DNA of 21,181 bases, taken from JACPYG01 sp964356545 (lineage in GTDB: Bacteria; Patescibacteriota; Minisyncoccia; Minisyncoccales; Staskawiczbacteraceae). Below, one piece after another: positions 1 through 5,801 of the stretch. Made by a program: the position numbers and the translations under genes. How positions within the stretch are numbered: the first letter of the stretch is position 1; each line of letters starts with the position of its first letter. The DNA is taken from positions 1 through 21,181 of the forward strand of contig CAYHHX010000006.1 of assembly GCA_964356545.1 (NCBI GenBank), given 5' to 3'. A model generated the notes under the pieces. It saw only the letters and a program-made list of their open reading frames with translations, had not been told where the DNA came from and did not search any database.

Positions 1-19
1 TATCTTCGTTTTTAACCAT
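1..19 (-). CDS. possible first codons of a downstream gene (partial)
   Basis: An ATG at 19-17 is followed by open codons (M V K N E D) to the window edge. It is proposed only because a promoter-like pair (-35 at 50-55, -10 at 27-32) ends 7 nt before the ATG, which would place the transcript start at or next to the initiation codon. No Shine-Dalgarno precedes it. Six codons cannot identify a product, and the call could be wrong. Confidence 0.25.
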
Positions 20-26
20 TAGTGAG

Positions 27-55
27 ATACTAACAAATTAGTTTGTTTTAGTCAA
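27..55 (-). promoter_or_regulatory. sigma-70-like promoter candidate, leaderless arrangement
   Basis: On the minus strand TTGACT (55-50) and TAGTAT (32-27) are separated by exactly 17 nt, matching the consensus at 5 of 6 and 4 of 6 bases. The -10 ends 7 nt before the ATG at 19, so the expected start point coincides with that ATG. AT-rich DNA gives chance matches, hence moderate confidence. Confidence 0.45.
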
Positions 56-61
56 CTATTC

Positions 62-86
62 TTATTTCTTTGTCAGCAAGAAATAA
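62..86. repeat. 9-bp inverted repeat downstream of the Baseplate J-like gene
   Basis: TTATTTCTT (62-70) and AAGAAATAA (78-86) are perfect inverted copies around a 7-nt spacer. The stem is almost all A/T, and neither strand has a U-tract immediately after it, so it is not a canonical terminator. It lies between the stop codon at 157 and the promoter candidate at 27-55. The remaining bases of this 137-nt gap show nothing I can assign. Confidence 0.35.
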
Positions 87-156
87 AAGTACCACGCTTT
101 GCATTAAATCATCTAAAACCTAGCTTATACCGATGACTGCATCATTTAAAATTTGA

Positions 157-1461
157 CTATTCAAATTTTAAATCAATTTTAATTTTGTTTTTGTCCCGAG
201 GCGCTTTTATTGTCCAAAAAGGCCAAAAATTTACTTGAATCTGCGACAGACTATCTCCCATTCTATTACTTATGGCTTCTTTTATTTCACCGTCTGACTT
301 TTCTCTAAACAAAGAAATCAAATCATCCTTATCAATTGTTTGATATGTCTTAACAGAGAAATCCAAGTTAAGTACTATTTTTTTGTCTTTAATATCTATT
401 GTCTCTGGGCTATGCTGAAAAATCAAACTATCTTCTAAGAAACTTTTTGAAGCAGATATATTAGAATTAATATGTTCTTTGATAAAACTCTCTAAGTCTG
501 ACTTTTTAAAAACCAAGGCAGTAGCTCTGGCCTTGGCTTGATAGTTAAATTTATCTACCACGGCTCCCGCCTTAACAGCAGGAAAAGATTCTGTAATCTC
601 TGTAGAAATAGACTCATCTAATAAAATATATTCTTCACTAATTTCATTTTTTAAGACTTCTTGTATTTTATCTAAAAGATTTTTTTGCACAGTATCTTTT
701 GCAATTCTAATATCTTCTTCTGTAACTTTCTTTATTTCACTCGAAAATCCACCTGTCATAGCTTGAGATGAATCAGCATAAACGCTGTAATAATAAGAAG
801 TACCAACTAATTTAGGCACAGAAAACTTGGCTGGTTTTATATTATAGTCTTCACCAGATTCAGTGGCTTGGACTTTTACTACTACCGACCCTGGAATGGT
901 TTTATTATTCTGTTTTTTAGCGGCAGGCACAATAACTTTGTTTAAGGTTATAAAATATTTTCCTGAATCAGATAAAAAATGAGTTCCTATTTTTAAAGTA
1001 ATGGCTTCTGCTGGAATATAACTATTATAAATTACAATTAAACCTCCTGCTTTGCCATCGTTAGAGGCATTGCCGGTTGCCAAAAATTCCTGCCAAAGAT
1101 CTTTTTCTGCATCGAAAAATTGCGCTGGTATAGTTTTATTTTTTGAATCAATTGTATCCACAGAATTATCTGCCATTACCTGTTCTTTAAAACTCAATAC
1201 TTCTATTTTTGGCGAAATTTCTATATTAACTTTCTGTAATTTAAAATACAAAATACCGGCTAATATTAAAAATAAAACACCAGATCCCGCTAAGATTTCT
1301 TTTAAAGGAAATTTCTTTTCTTTATTTGAATTCGACTCCTTATGGTGTTTTTTATTTCCACGACCCTTATTGTGTTTTTCTTCTCTAGTTAAAGATTTTA
1401 TCCCACTTTCTATTTTATGGGCAATTTTAGGCGGTAAAATATCAAACATTTTTTTTGCCAT
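157..1461 (-). CDS. membrane-anchored Baseplate J-like protein
   Basis: A 434-residue protein. Residues 1-50 are Lys/His-rich and presumably cytoplasmic, one hydrophobic segment spans about 55-74, and the rest is a beta-rich extracytoplasmic part. Residues 110-240 follow the pattern of Baseplate J-like beta-sandwich domains: an 'IPAQFF' start, a 'EFLATG' segment, then 'VIVPA', 'PGSVVVKVQATESGEDYNI' at 190-208, and 'AMTGG' at 234-238. I associate this architecture with uncharacterised CPR proteins. A phage tail role is unlikely because there are no phage genes nearby and the protein has a membrane anchor; a surface or envelope role is inference. It lies 41 nt after alaS and may share its transcript. 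An 18-bp palindrome sits 2 nt upstream of the ATG, and there is no Shine-Dalgarno. Confidence 0.75.
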   Translation of the reverse strand: MAKKMFDILPPKIAHKIESGIKSLTREEKHNKGRGNKKHHKESNSNKEKKFPLKEILAGSGVLFLILAGILYFKLQKVNIEISPKIEVLSFKEQVMADNSVDTIDSKNKTIPAQFFDAEKDLWQEFLATGNASNDGKAGGLIVIYNSYIPAEAITLKIGTHFLSDSGKYFITLNKVIVPAAKKQNNKTIPGSVVVKVQATESGEDYNIKPAKFSVPKLVGTSYYYSVYADSSQAMTGGFSSEIKKVTEEDIRIAKDTVQKNLLDKIQEVLKNEISEEYILLDESISTEITESFPAVKAGAVVDKFNYQAKARATALVFKKSDLESFIKEHINSNISASKSFLEDSLIFQHSPETIDIKDKKIVLNLDFSVKTYQTIDKDDLISLFREKSDGEIKEAISNRMGDSLSQIQVNFWPFWTIKAPRDKNKIKIDLKFE

Positions 1462-1463
1462 AG

Positions 1464-1481
1464 TTTTAACGGACGTTAAAA
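1464..1481. repeat. 18-bp palindrome directly upstream of the start codon
   Basis: TTTTAACG (1464-1471) and CGTTAAAA (1474-1481) are perfect inverted copies with a 2-nt centre. It fills the space before the ATG at 1461. It could be a dimeric-regulator operator, or an RNA hairpin covering the ribosome-binding region. Its central 8-mer CGGACGTT also occurs inside the large inverted repeat at 16042-16049. Confidence 0.5.
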
Positions 1482-1502
1482 TATATTATTATTTTCTTAT
1501 AT

Positions 1503-3167
1503 CTAATCTAATATTGCTTTAATTCTTCTTACGCCAGAGCTTACGGCTTCCTCTTTTATAATTTTAAATTTTCCTAATTCATCGGCACTTGCAATATGAG
1601 GACCTCCGCAGAATTCTTTGCTAAAAATATTTCCCTCTTTGTCTTCAATAAAATAAACCGATACTGTACTACCGTATTTTACACCAAATTCCATTTCTGC
1701 GCCAATTTTTTGGGCTTCTTCTCTCGACATTTCTTTTTTTACAACTCGAAATCCTTCTTTAATTTTTTTATTTACGATATCTTCAATTTTATTTTTTTCT
1801 TCATCTGTAAGTTTTCTGTCAAAAGAAAAATCAATTCTTAAACGTTCTGAATTAATATTGCTACCTTTTTGTTTTACTGTTTTTCCAAAAACTTCCTGCA
1901 AAGCAGCCAACAATAAATGGTGAGCAGTATGCAATCTTATTGTCTCTGACTTATTATCAGCCAAACCACCCTTAAACATTCCAACCGAAGCAGTCCTTGA
2001 AAGTTGCTGATGTTTTTCTAGTTCAGCTTGGAAACCTTTTTCATTGATATTAGGGAAAAATTCTTTAATAATATCATAAGGTAAGCCATAACTCTGATAT
2101 AACAAAAAAACTGATTTAATGTCTGCGCTCTTTGTTTTTCCAATCTCTACAATACCTTTTTCTAATGTCTCTAAAAATTTATTTTTTTCAGCATCAAATT
2201 CTTGAGCTATAATATTCCATTTTAATTTATACTGTTCGCCAATCTCTCTTATTAGCTTTTCAGAAAATTCTAATTTATTGATAAATTCATAAGCTACTAT
2301 TCGCCTAATTAATCTACGTAGTATATATCCGTGCTCTTTATTTGATGGTTTTACGCCGTCAGAAATTAAAAAAAAGATGGCTCGATAATGATCAGAAATA
2401 ATTCTTCTTTTTTTTTCTTCAATTTCCTTAGGAATAAGTTTTATAATTGGTTCAAATAAATCTGCCTCAAATATATTTTCCTTTTTTTGAACTACCATTG
2501 CTAATCTTTCCAAACCCATTCCTGTATCAACACCTGGTGTTTCTAATTTTTCTAACTCTTTACCAGAATTTCCTGATAATAATTCTTCCCTAGTGCCAGG
2601 AAAGTAAAATTCATTAAATACAATATTCCAAATTTCTATACCATTTACATAAATTTCTGTGGTTGGACCACAAGGCCCACCTGTTCCAGTTGGACCCCAA
2701 AAATTATCTTCAATACCAGATTTTTTAATTTTTTTTTCTGGAATACCTAATTTTTTCCAAATATCATAAGATTTTTCATCAAATTTAACTCCGTGAGAAC
2801 CTTCAAAAACTGTTACATAATCAATTTCTAATTTTAACTCTTTGACAATAAATTCATGGGCTAATTGAATTGCTTTTTCTTTAAAGTACCCGCCGAAACT
2901 AAAGTTACCAAGCATTTCAAAAAATGTTAAGTGGCGCTCATCTCCCACTTCATCAATATCTGATGTTCTTATGCATTTTTGGCAAGAAACAACATTTTGA
3001 CCATAAGGAGATTTTTCACCTAAATAGTAGGGCTTGAACTGCTGCATTCCGGCAGTAGTAAACAAAACAGACTGGTCTGATGGCAGTAAAGACGAAGAAG
3101 GCACTATTTTGTGCCCATTTTTTTCAAAAAAATCTAAAAATTTCTGGCGTAGCTCTTTTGACTGCAT
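1503..3167 (-). CDS. alaS: alanine--tRNA ligase, compact form
   Basis: Charges tRNA-Ala with alanine in the cytoplasm. The class II catalytic domain fills the N-terminal 240 residues: 'FTTAGMQQFKPY' at 36-47, 'RTSDIDEVGDERHLTFFEM' at 67-85, and the class II motif 3-like 'GVDTGMGLERL' at 212-222. A tRNA-recognition helical region follows. The editing-domain zinc ligands are all present: H413 and H417 ('HTAHH'), C520 and H524 ('CGGPH', usually CGGTH). At 554 residues it is far shorter than the roughly 870 usual in bacteria: the C-terminal C-Ala domain is missing, and only about 20 residues separate 'QLSRT' (388-392) from the editing motif, where a beta-barrel normally lies. The frame is intact, so this is a compact enzyme and not a pseudogene. 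The start codon lies 6 nt after a -10 box. Confidence 0.95.
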   Translation of the reverse strand: MQSKELRQKFLDFFEKNGHKIVPSSSLLPSDQSVLFTTAGMQQFKPYYLGEKSPYGQNVVSCQKCIRTSDIDEVGDERHLTFFEMLGNFSFGGYFKEKAIQLAHEFIVKELKLEIDYVTVFEGSHGVKFDEKSYDIWKKLGIPEKKIKKSGIEDNFWGPTGTGGPCGPTTEIYVNGIEIWNIVFNEFYFPGTREELLSGNSGKELEKLETPGVDTGMGLERLAMVVQKKENIFEADLFEPIIKLIPKEIEEKKRRIISDHYRAIFFLISDGVKPSNKEHGYILRRLIRRIVAYEFINKLEFSEKLIREIGEQYKLKWNIIAQEFDAEKNKFLETLEKGIVEIGKTKSADIKSVFLLYQSYGLPYDIIKEFFPNINEKGFQAELEKHQQLSRTASVGMFKGGLADNKSETIRLHTAHHLLLAALQEVFGKTVKQKGSNINSERLRIDFSFDRKLTDEEKNKIEDIVNKKIKEGFRVVKKEMSREEAQKIGAEMEFGVKYGSTVSVYFIEDKEGNIFSKEFCGGPHIASADELGKFKIIKEEAVSSGVRRIKAILD

Positions 3168-3173
3168 TACTGT

Positions 3174-3202
3174 ATTTTACATTAAAAATACCTTAAAATC
3201 AA
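3174..3202 (-). promoter_or_regulatory. alaS promoter candidate, leaderless arrangement
   Basis: TTGATT (3202-3197), a 17-nt spacer and TAAAAT (3179-3174), 4 of 6 and 5 of 6 to consensus. Only 6 nt separate the -10 from the alaS ATG at 3167, so the transcript would begin at or beside the start codon. No Shine-Dalgarno exists. The promoter lies directly after the terminator of the preceding small gene, which fits an independent transcription unit. Confidence 0.55.
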
Positions 3203-3221
3203 CAACAATTATGCAAAGAAA

Positions 3222-3245
3222 AGAGAGCGAATTTCTTCGCTCTCT
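3222..3245 (-). terminator. Rho-independent terminator of the small-gene cassette
   Basis: AGAGAGCGAA (3222-3231) and TTCGCTCTCT (3236-3245) form a perfect 10-bp stem with a 4-nt loop. On the minus strand the stem is followed by TTTTCTTT. It lies 75 nt past the stop codon at 3321 and just before the alaS promoter. Confidence 0.8.
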
Positions 3246-3253
3246 ACGATGTC

Positions 3254-3285
3254 GGCTTGTTAAGCCCCAAGGAACTTCCCCTTGG
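3254..3285 (-). other. two tandem small hairpins in the 3' untranslated region
   Basis: GGCTT (3254-3258) pairs with AAGCC (3262-3266) across 3 nt. Immediately next to it CCAAGG (3267-3272) pairs with CCTTGG (3280-3285) across 7 nt. With the terminator they give a compact, GC-rich structured tail between the small gene's stop codon and its terminator. The tail may stabilise the mRNA or be a small RNA of its own; both are inference. Confidence 0.5.
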
Positions 3286-3320
3286 TATTACGGCCAGTTT
3301 GGAGAGTCTGGTTGCTCTTT

Positions 3321-3560
3321 TTAGCGAGGGCTGACGCACCACCCCGTACGTAGATCATATGTGGGTTCGACGCGTCCATCGGTAGTAAACACAAGCCCAT
3401 CACCAATTGCGTTGAGACGTATGATTACACCAGACTCGATGTTCTCGATGAACACCTCGTCGCACGGATTCTTGTAAATCCGGACTCCACGACCTTCGTA
3501 GAAGATCGGGAATTGGTCGCTATCACGCTTGTAACCCAGCGCTGTTGTTCCATGTGCCAT
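3321..3560 (-). CDS. small protein of unknown function, compositionally foreign
   Basis: A 79-residue protein I do not recognise. It has no signal peptide or membrane segment. The sequence alternates hydrophobic and polar residues in short stretches ('FPIFYEG', 'VRIYKN', 'EVFIENI', 'VIIRLNA', 'LVFTTDG'), suggesting a small all-beta fold. Two cysteines, C33 ('NPCDE') and C75 ('GWCVS'), could pair or bind a ligand. The gene is real on several grounds: a perfect Shine-Dalgarno at 3565-3572 six bases from the ATG, a promoter with consensus -35 at 3618-3646, and a terminator at 3222-3245. By hand count, bases 3241-3600 are about 50% GC, against about 25-35% in the flanking genes, and codon choice differs accordingly. 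This suggests recent transfer or unusual selection. It has no partner gene, so a toxin-antitoxin pair is unlikely. Confidence 0.75.
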   Translation of the reverse strand: MAHGTTALGYKRDSDQFPIFYEGRGVRIYKNPCDEVFIENIESGVIIRLNAIGDGLVFTTDGRVEPTYDLRTGWCVSPR

Positions 3561-3564
3561 TGGG

Positions 3565-3605
3565 CACCTCCTTTCGAGTTTCTTGATGAAGAAATGTTCT
3601 TCATT
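3565..3605 (-). promoter_or_regulatory. strong Shine-Dalgarno plus 5' stem-loop
   Basis: AGGAGGTG (3572-3565) is an extended match to the 16S anti-Shine-Dalgarno, with 6 nt between GGAGG and the ATG at 3560. Upstream, TGAAGAA (3587-3593) and TTCTTCA (3597-3603) form a 7-bp stem with a 3-nt loop, extendable by an A-T and a G-U pair. It lies close to the predicted 5' end, a position where hairpins can protect mRNA. Confidence 0.7.
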
Positions 3606-3617
3606 GTACCCATATTA

Positions 3618-3646
3618 ACTGTATCATACTATATAACTACTGTCAA
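3618..3646 (-). promoter_or_regulatory. promoter of the small gene with consensus -35
   Basis: TTGACA (3646-3641, 6 of 6) is followed after 17 nt by TACAGT (3623-3618, 4 of 6). The expected start near 3611 gives a leader of about 50 nt. In the remaining gap up to 3717 I see only a weak A-tract/T-tract inverted repeat near 3680-3696 that could help end the preceding transcript. Confidence 0.6.
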
Positions 3647-3717
3647 GTATTTCGGTAATTTGGTTTTTAATAACACAGACAAAAAAACGCTTTTTTATGG
3701 AGTAATTTGAATCTTAT

Positions 3718-4242
3718 TTAAGTATATCTATCAGCCACAACCGATGCGGCAAATGACTGAGGTTTTATTCTTGGCTCAAATCCACTGCTTCTTATCAAAC
3801 CCGTTACCTCTTTTACCATTTCTTTTGTTTTCCCCACCTCACCCACATCAGCATGAATATATTGAAATTGATAATTAAAAGTTGGAGTGGCTTTACCAAA
3901 TTCTTTTTCTAAAGTTTCTCTTAAAGATAAAGCTAATTCGCAAGATAAATAAACTTCTTGTAAAATTCTGTTTTTCCAATTAATAAATCTTTTTAAAAAA
4001 GAATCTGGATAACTCATTTTCTTTAAAAAAAACCTACCTCCAGCTCCTGTTCTCAATACAACAATGGCTATTGGAAAAAATGGTTTATCAGAAGACGGAG
4101 AATCGCATCCTACAATAATATCATAAAAAAATGTCGGCTGTTCGTGGATATAATTATAAATTTCTTTGATAACCTCTCCAAACTCTAAATTACCCTTACT
4201 TGGGCTATAAAAATGTCCGCTGTTTATAATTTCTTCATTCAT
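3718..4242 (-). CDS. YkuK/DUF458 family RNase H-like protein
   Basis: A 174-residue soluble protein that matches the DUF458 (Bacillus YkuK) pattern, predicted to have a ribonuclease H-like fold. Visible signatures are 'DIIVGCDSPSSD' near residues 41-52, with the first likely acidic active-site residue in 'GCDS', and a C-terminal block 'HADVGEVGKTKEMVKEVTG', then 'KPQSFAASVVADRYT' at the end. A nuclease role is inferred from fold similarity; the physiological substrate is not known to me. I chose the ATG at 4242, one base after the tpiA stop codon, over an upstream TTG at 4263 that would add seven residues and overlap tpiA. It is probably co-transcribed with tpiA, and no independent promoter is apparent. 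Confidence 0.8.
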   Translation of the reverse strand: MNEEIINSGHFYSPSKGNLEFGEVIKEIYNYIHEQPTFFYDIIVGCDSPSSDKPFFPIAIVVLRTGAGGRFFLKKMSYPDSFLKRFINWKNRILQEVYLSCELALSLRETLEKEFGKATPTFNYQFQYIHADVGEVGKTKEMVKEVTGLIRSSGFEPRIKPQSFAASVVADRYT

Positions 4243-4243
4243 A

Positions 4244-4978
4244 TTAGGCAACAGATTTAACAATTTTTATGAATTCCTCTGCATTGAGAGAGGCTCCGCC
4301 AACTAAAAGCCCGTTAGCCCCTGTATTTTTAATATAAAGAGCTGAATTATCTGATTTCACACTACCGCCGTAAAGAACTCTTATATTGTCGGATACAACT
4401 CTATTATATAATTTACAAATAACTTTTCTTATAAATAAAATAGAGCTCATTGTTTCATCTATAGAGCAGTTGTCGCCAGTTCCAATTGCAAAAACTGGCT
4501 CATAAGCAATAATAATATTTCTTATTTCTTTTACATTAATGCCTTTTAACCCTTCTGTAATTTGTCTTTCTAAAACCTCTACTTTTTTACCGCTTTCCCA
4601 TTCTTCTTTGCTTTCTCCAATACATAAAATTATTTTTAATTTCGCCGATAATGCCTTTTTAACTTTTTTATTAATTTGGATATCGGTCTCGTTAAAATAA
4701 TTTCTGCGTTCTGAATGGCCAATAATTACATATTCAACCTTTAAATCTCGAACCTGTAAGGCAGAGATTTCTCCGGTAAAAGCCCCTTTTTCTTCCCAAG
4801 AACAATTTTGAGCGCCAAGAGTTAAGCCTTTCAGTAAAGATAAATAAACAAAAGGAGGACAAATAACCACCTCTGTTTTCACATTTTTTATCCCCTTTTT
4901 TATTGCTTCAAAAAGAATTTTGGCTTCTTTTTGATTTCCAGGATTCATTTTCCAATTAGCTACAATAAGATTCTTCAT
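4244..4978 (-). CDS. tpiA: triosephosphate isomerase
   Basis: Interconverts dihydroxyacetone phosphate and glyceraldehyde 3-phosphate in central carbon metabolism; a TIM barrel in the cytoplasm. All catalytic features are present: N8 and K10 in 'ANWKMN', H88 in 'IIGHSERR', the general base E160 in 'AYEPVFAIGTG' with the mobile loop after it, and the phosphate-binding 'YGGSVK' (203-208) and 'GLLVGGASL' (223-231). The length of 244 residues is normal. The start is fixed because the next Met (residue 11) follows the catalytic lysine. The gene begins 34 nt after the map terminator, so it opens a new transcription unit, apparently shared with the YkuK-like gene. Confidence 0.97.
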   Translation of the reverse strand: MKNLIVANWKMNPGNQKEAKILFEAIKKGIKNVKTEVVICPPFVYLSLLKGLTLGAQNCSWEEKGAFTGEISALQVRDLKVEYVIIGHSERRNYFNETDIQINKKVKKALSAKLKIILCIGESKEEWESGKKVEVLERQITEGLKGINVKEIRNIIIAYEPVFAIGTGDNCSIDETMSSILFIRKVICKLYNRVVSDNIRVLYGGSVKSDNSALYIKNTGANGLLVGGASLNAEEFIKIVKSVA

Positions 4979-4982
4979 ATAG

Positions 4983-5013
4983 ATTATAATATCATAAAAG
5001 TTTTCAAAAACAA
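4983..5013 (-). promoter_or_regulatory. tpiA promoter candidate overlapping the upstream terminator tail
   Basis: A perfect TATAAT (4988-4983) ends only 4 nt before the tpiA ATG. The best -35, TTGTTT at 5013-5008, is weak and 19 nt away, within the U-tract side of the terminator. A second possible -10, TATGAT, lies at 4996-4991. Either gives a leaderless or nearly leaderless mRNA. The weak -35 keeps confidence moderate. Confidence 0.4.
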
Positions 5014-5043
5014 AAGGCGAGATTAATATTAATCTCGCCTTTT
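5012..5043 (-). terminator. strong terminator closing the ribosomal protein supercluster
   Basis: Bases 5012-5027 and 5028-5043 are perfect inverted copies with core GGCGAGATTAAT, giving about a 14-bp stem with a tight loop. On the minus strand TTTTGTTTTTG follows. It begins 1 nt after the map stop codon. T-runs on both sides mean it could also work in reverse, but there is no plus-strand gene to terminate. Confidence 0.9.
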
Positions 5044-5044
5044 A

Positions 5045-5791
5045 TTAAATATCGGTCAATACTCTTACCCCGTCTTTGGTAACCGCCATTGTGTGCTCAA
5101 AATGAGCCGAAAGCGAACCATCTCGAGAAGCATATCCATAGCCGTCTTTCGCTTTTTTGATGTGCCAGTCCCCTATTGTCACCATAGGTTCCAAACAAAT
5201 AACCATACCTTCTTTTAAAACTTCTCCTTTATGTCTTGTGCCATAGTTTGGAATTTTAGGGTCTTCATGAAGATCTTTTCCAATACCATGTCCGCAAAGG
5301 TCGCGAACAACGCCCAATCCTTGGTCTTCAATATATCTTTGAATGGTGTTACCAATATCTCCAACCGTAACTCCCGACCTCACTTTTTTAATGCCTCTTT
5401 TTAAAGCTTTTTTTGTAACCATTATTAATCTTTTGGCTTCAAAAGAAATATTGCCAACAGGAACTGTAACTGCCATATCGGTGTTATAACCCTTATATAA
5501 AACGCCTAAATCTAATCCAATTATGTCTCCTTCTTTTAATATTCTTTCTGAAGGCAAGCCATGAACTATTTCTTCATTTATTGAAGCGCACAAAGAATAA
5601 GGAAAGCCTTCATAGCCCTTAAAGGCAGGGCGAGCTCCGTGTTTTAAAATAAGGGCCTCTGAGGCCCTGTCTAGTTCTATAGTGGTAATACCCGGCTTAA
5701 CTAATTTTTCTACTTCTGCTAAAACTGTAGCCAGAATTTTACCACCTTCTGCAATTATTTTAATTTCTTCTGGTGTTTTGATAGTTATCAT
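5045..5791 (-). CDS. map: type I methionine aminopeptidase
   Basis: Removes the initiator methionine from nascent proteins after deformylation. The 248-residue pita-bread enzyme retains all five metal ligands: D94 ('GLDLG'), D105 ('YNTDMAV'), H168 ('CGHGIG'), E201 ('LEPM') and E232 ('FEHTMAV'), plus the substrate-binding H77 ('VHGLP'). There is no N-terminal zinc-finger extension. It is the last gene of the cluster, 10 nt after adk, in the secY-adk-map order common in bacteria, and ends directly at the terminator. Confidence 0.97.
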   Translation of the reverse strand: MITIKTPEEIKIIAEGGKILATVLAEVEKLVKPGITTIELDRASEALILKHGARPAFKGYEGFPYSLCASINEEIVHGLPSERILKEGDIIGLDLGVLYKGYNTDMAVTVPVGNISFEAKRLIMVTKKALKRGIKKVRSGVTVGDIGNTIQRYIEDQGLGVVRDLCGHGIGKDLHEDPKIPNYGTRHKGEVLKEGMVICLEPMVTIGDWHIKKAKDGYGYASRDGSLSAHFEHTMAVTKDGVRVLTDI

Positions 5792-5801
5792 TAAATAATT
5801 T

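Noticed and set aside
3217..3320. tRNA or known structured RNA in the hairpin-rich tail
   Set aside because: No cloverleaf, T-loop motif or CCA-type end could be drawn, and the pattern matches no RNA family I recognise.
3425..3613. 62-codon frame overlapping the small gene in another phase
   Set aside because: Its product is a low-complexity Ser/Arg/Thr string, and the strong Shine-Dalgarno lies inside it, positioned for the 3560 start instead.
4243..4263. TTG start for the YkuK-like gene
   Set aside because: It would extend into tpiA with residues not typical of the family, while an ATG lies one base after the tpiA stop codon.
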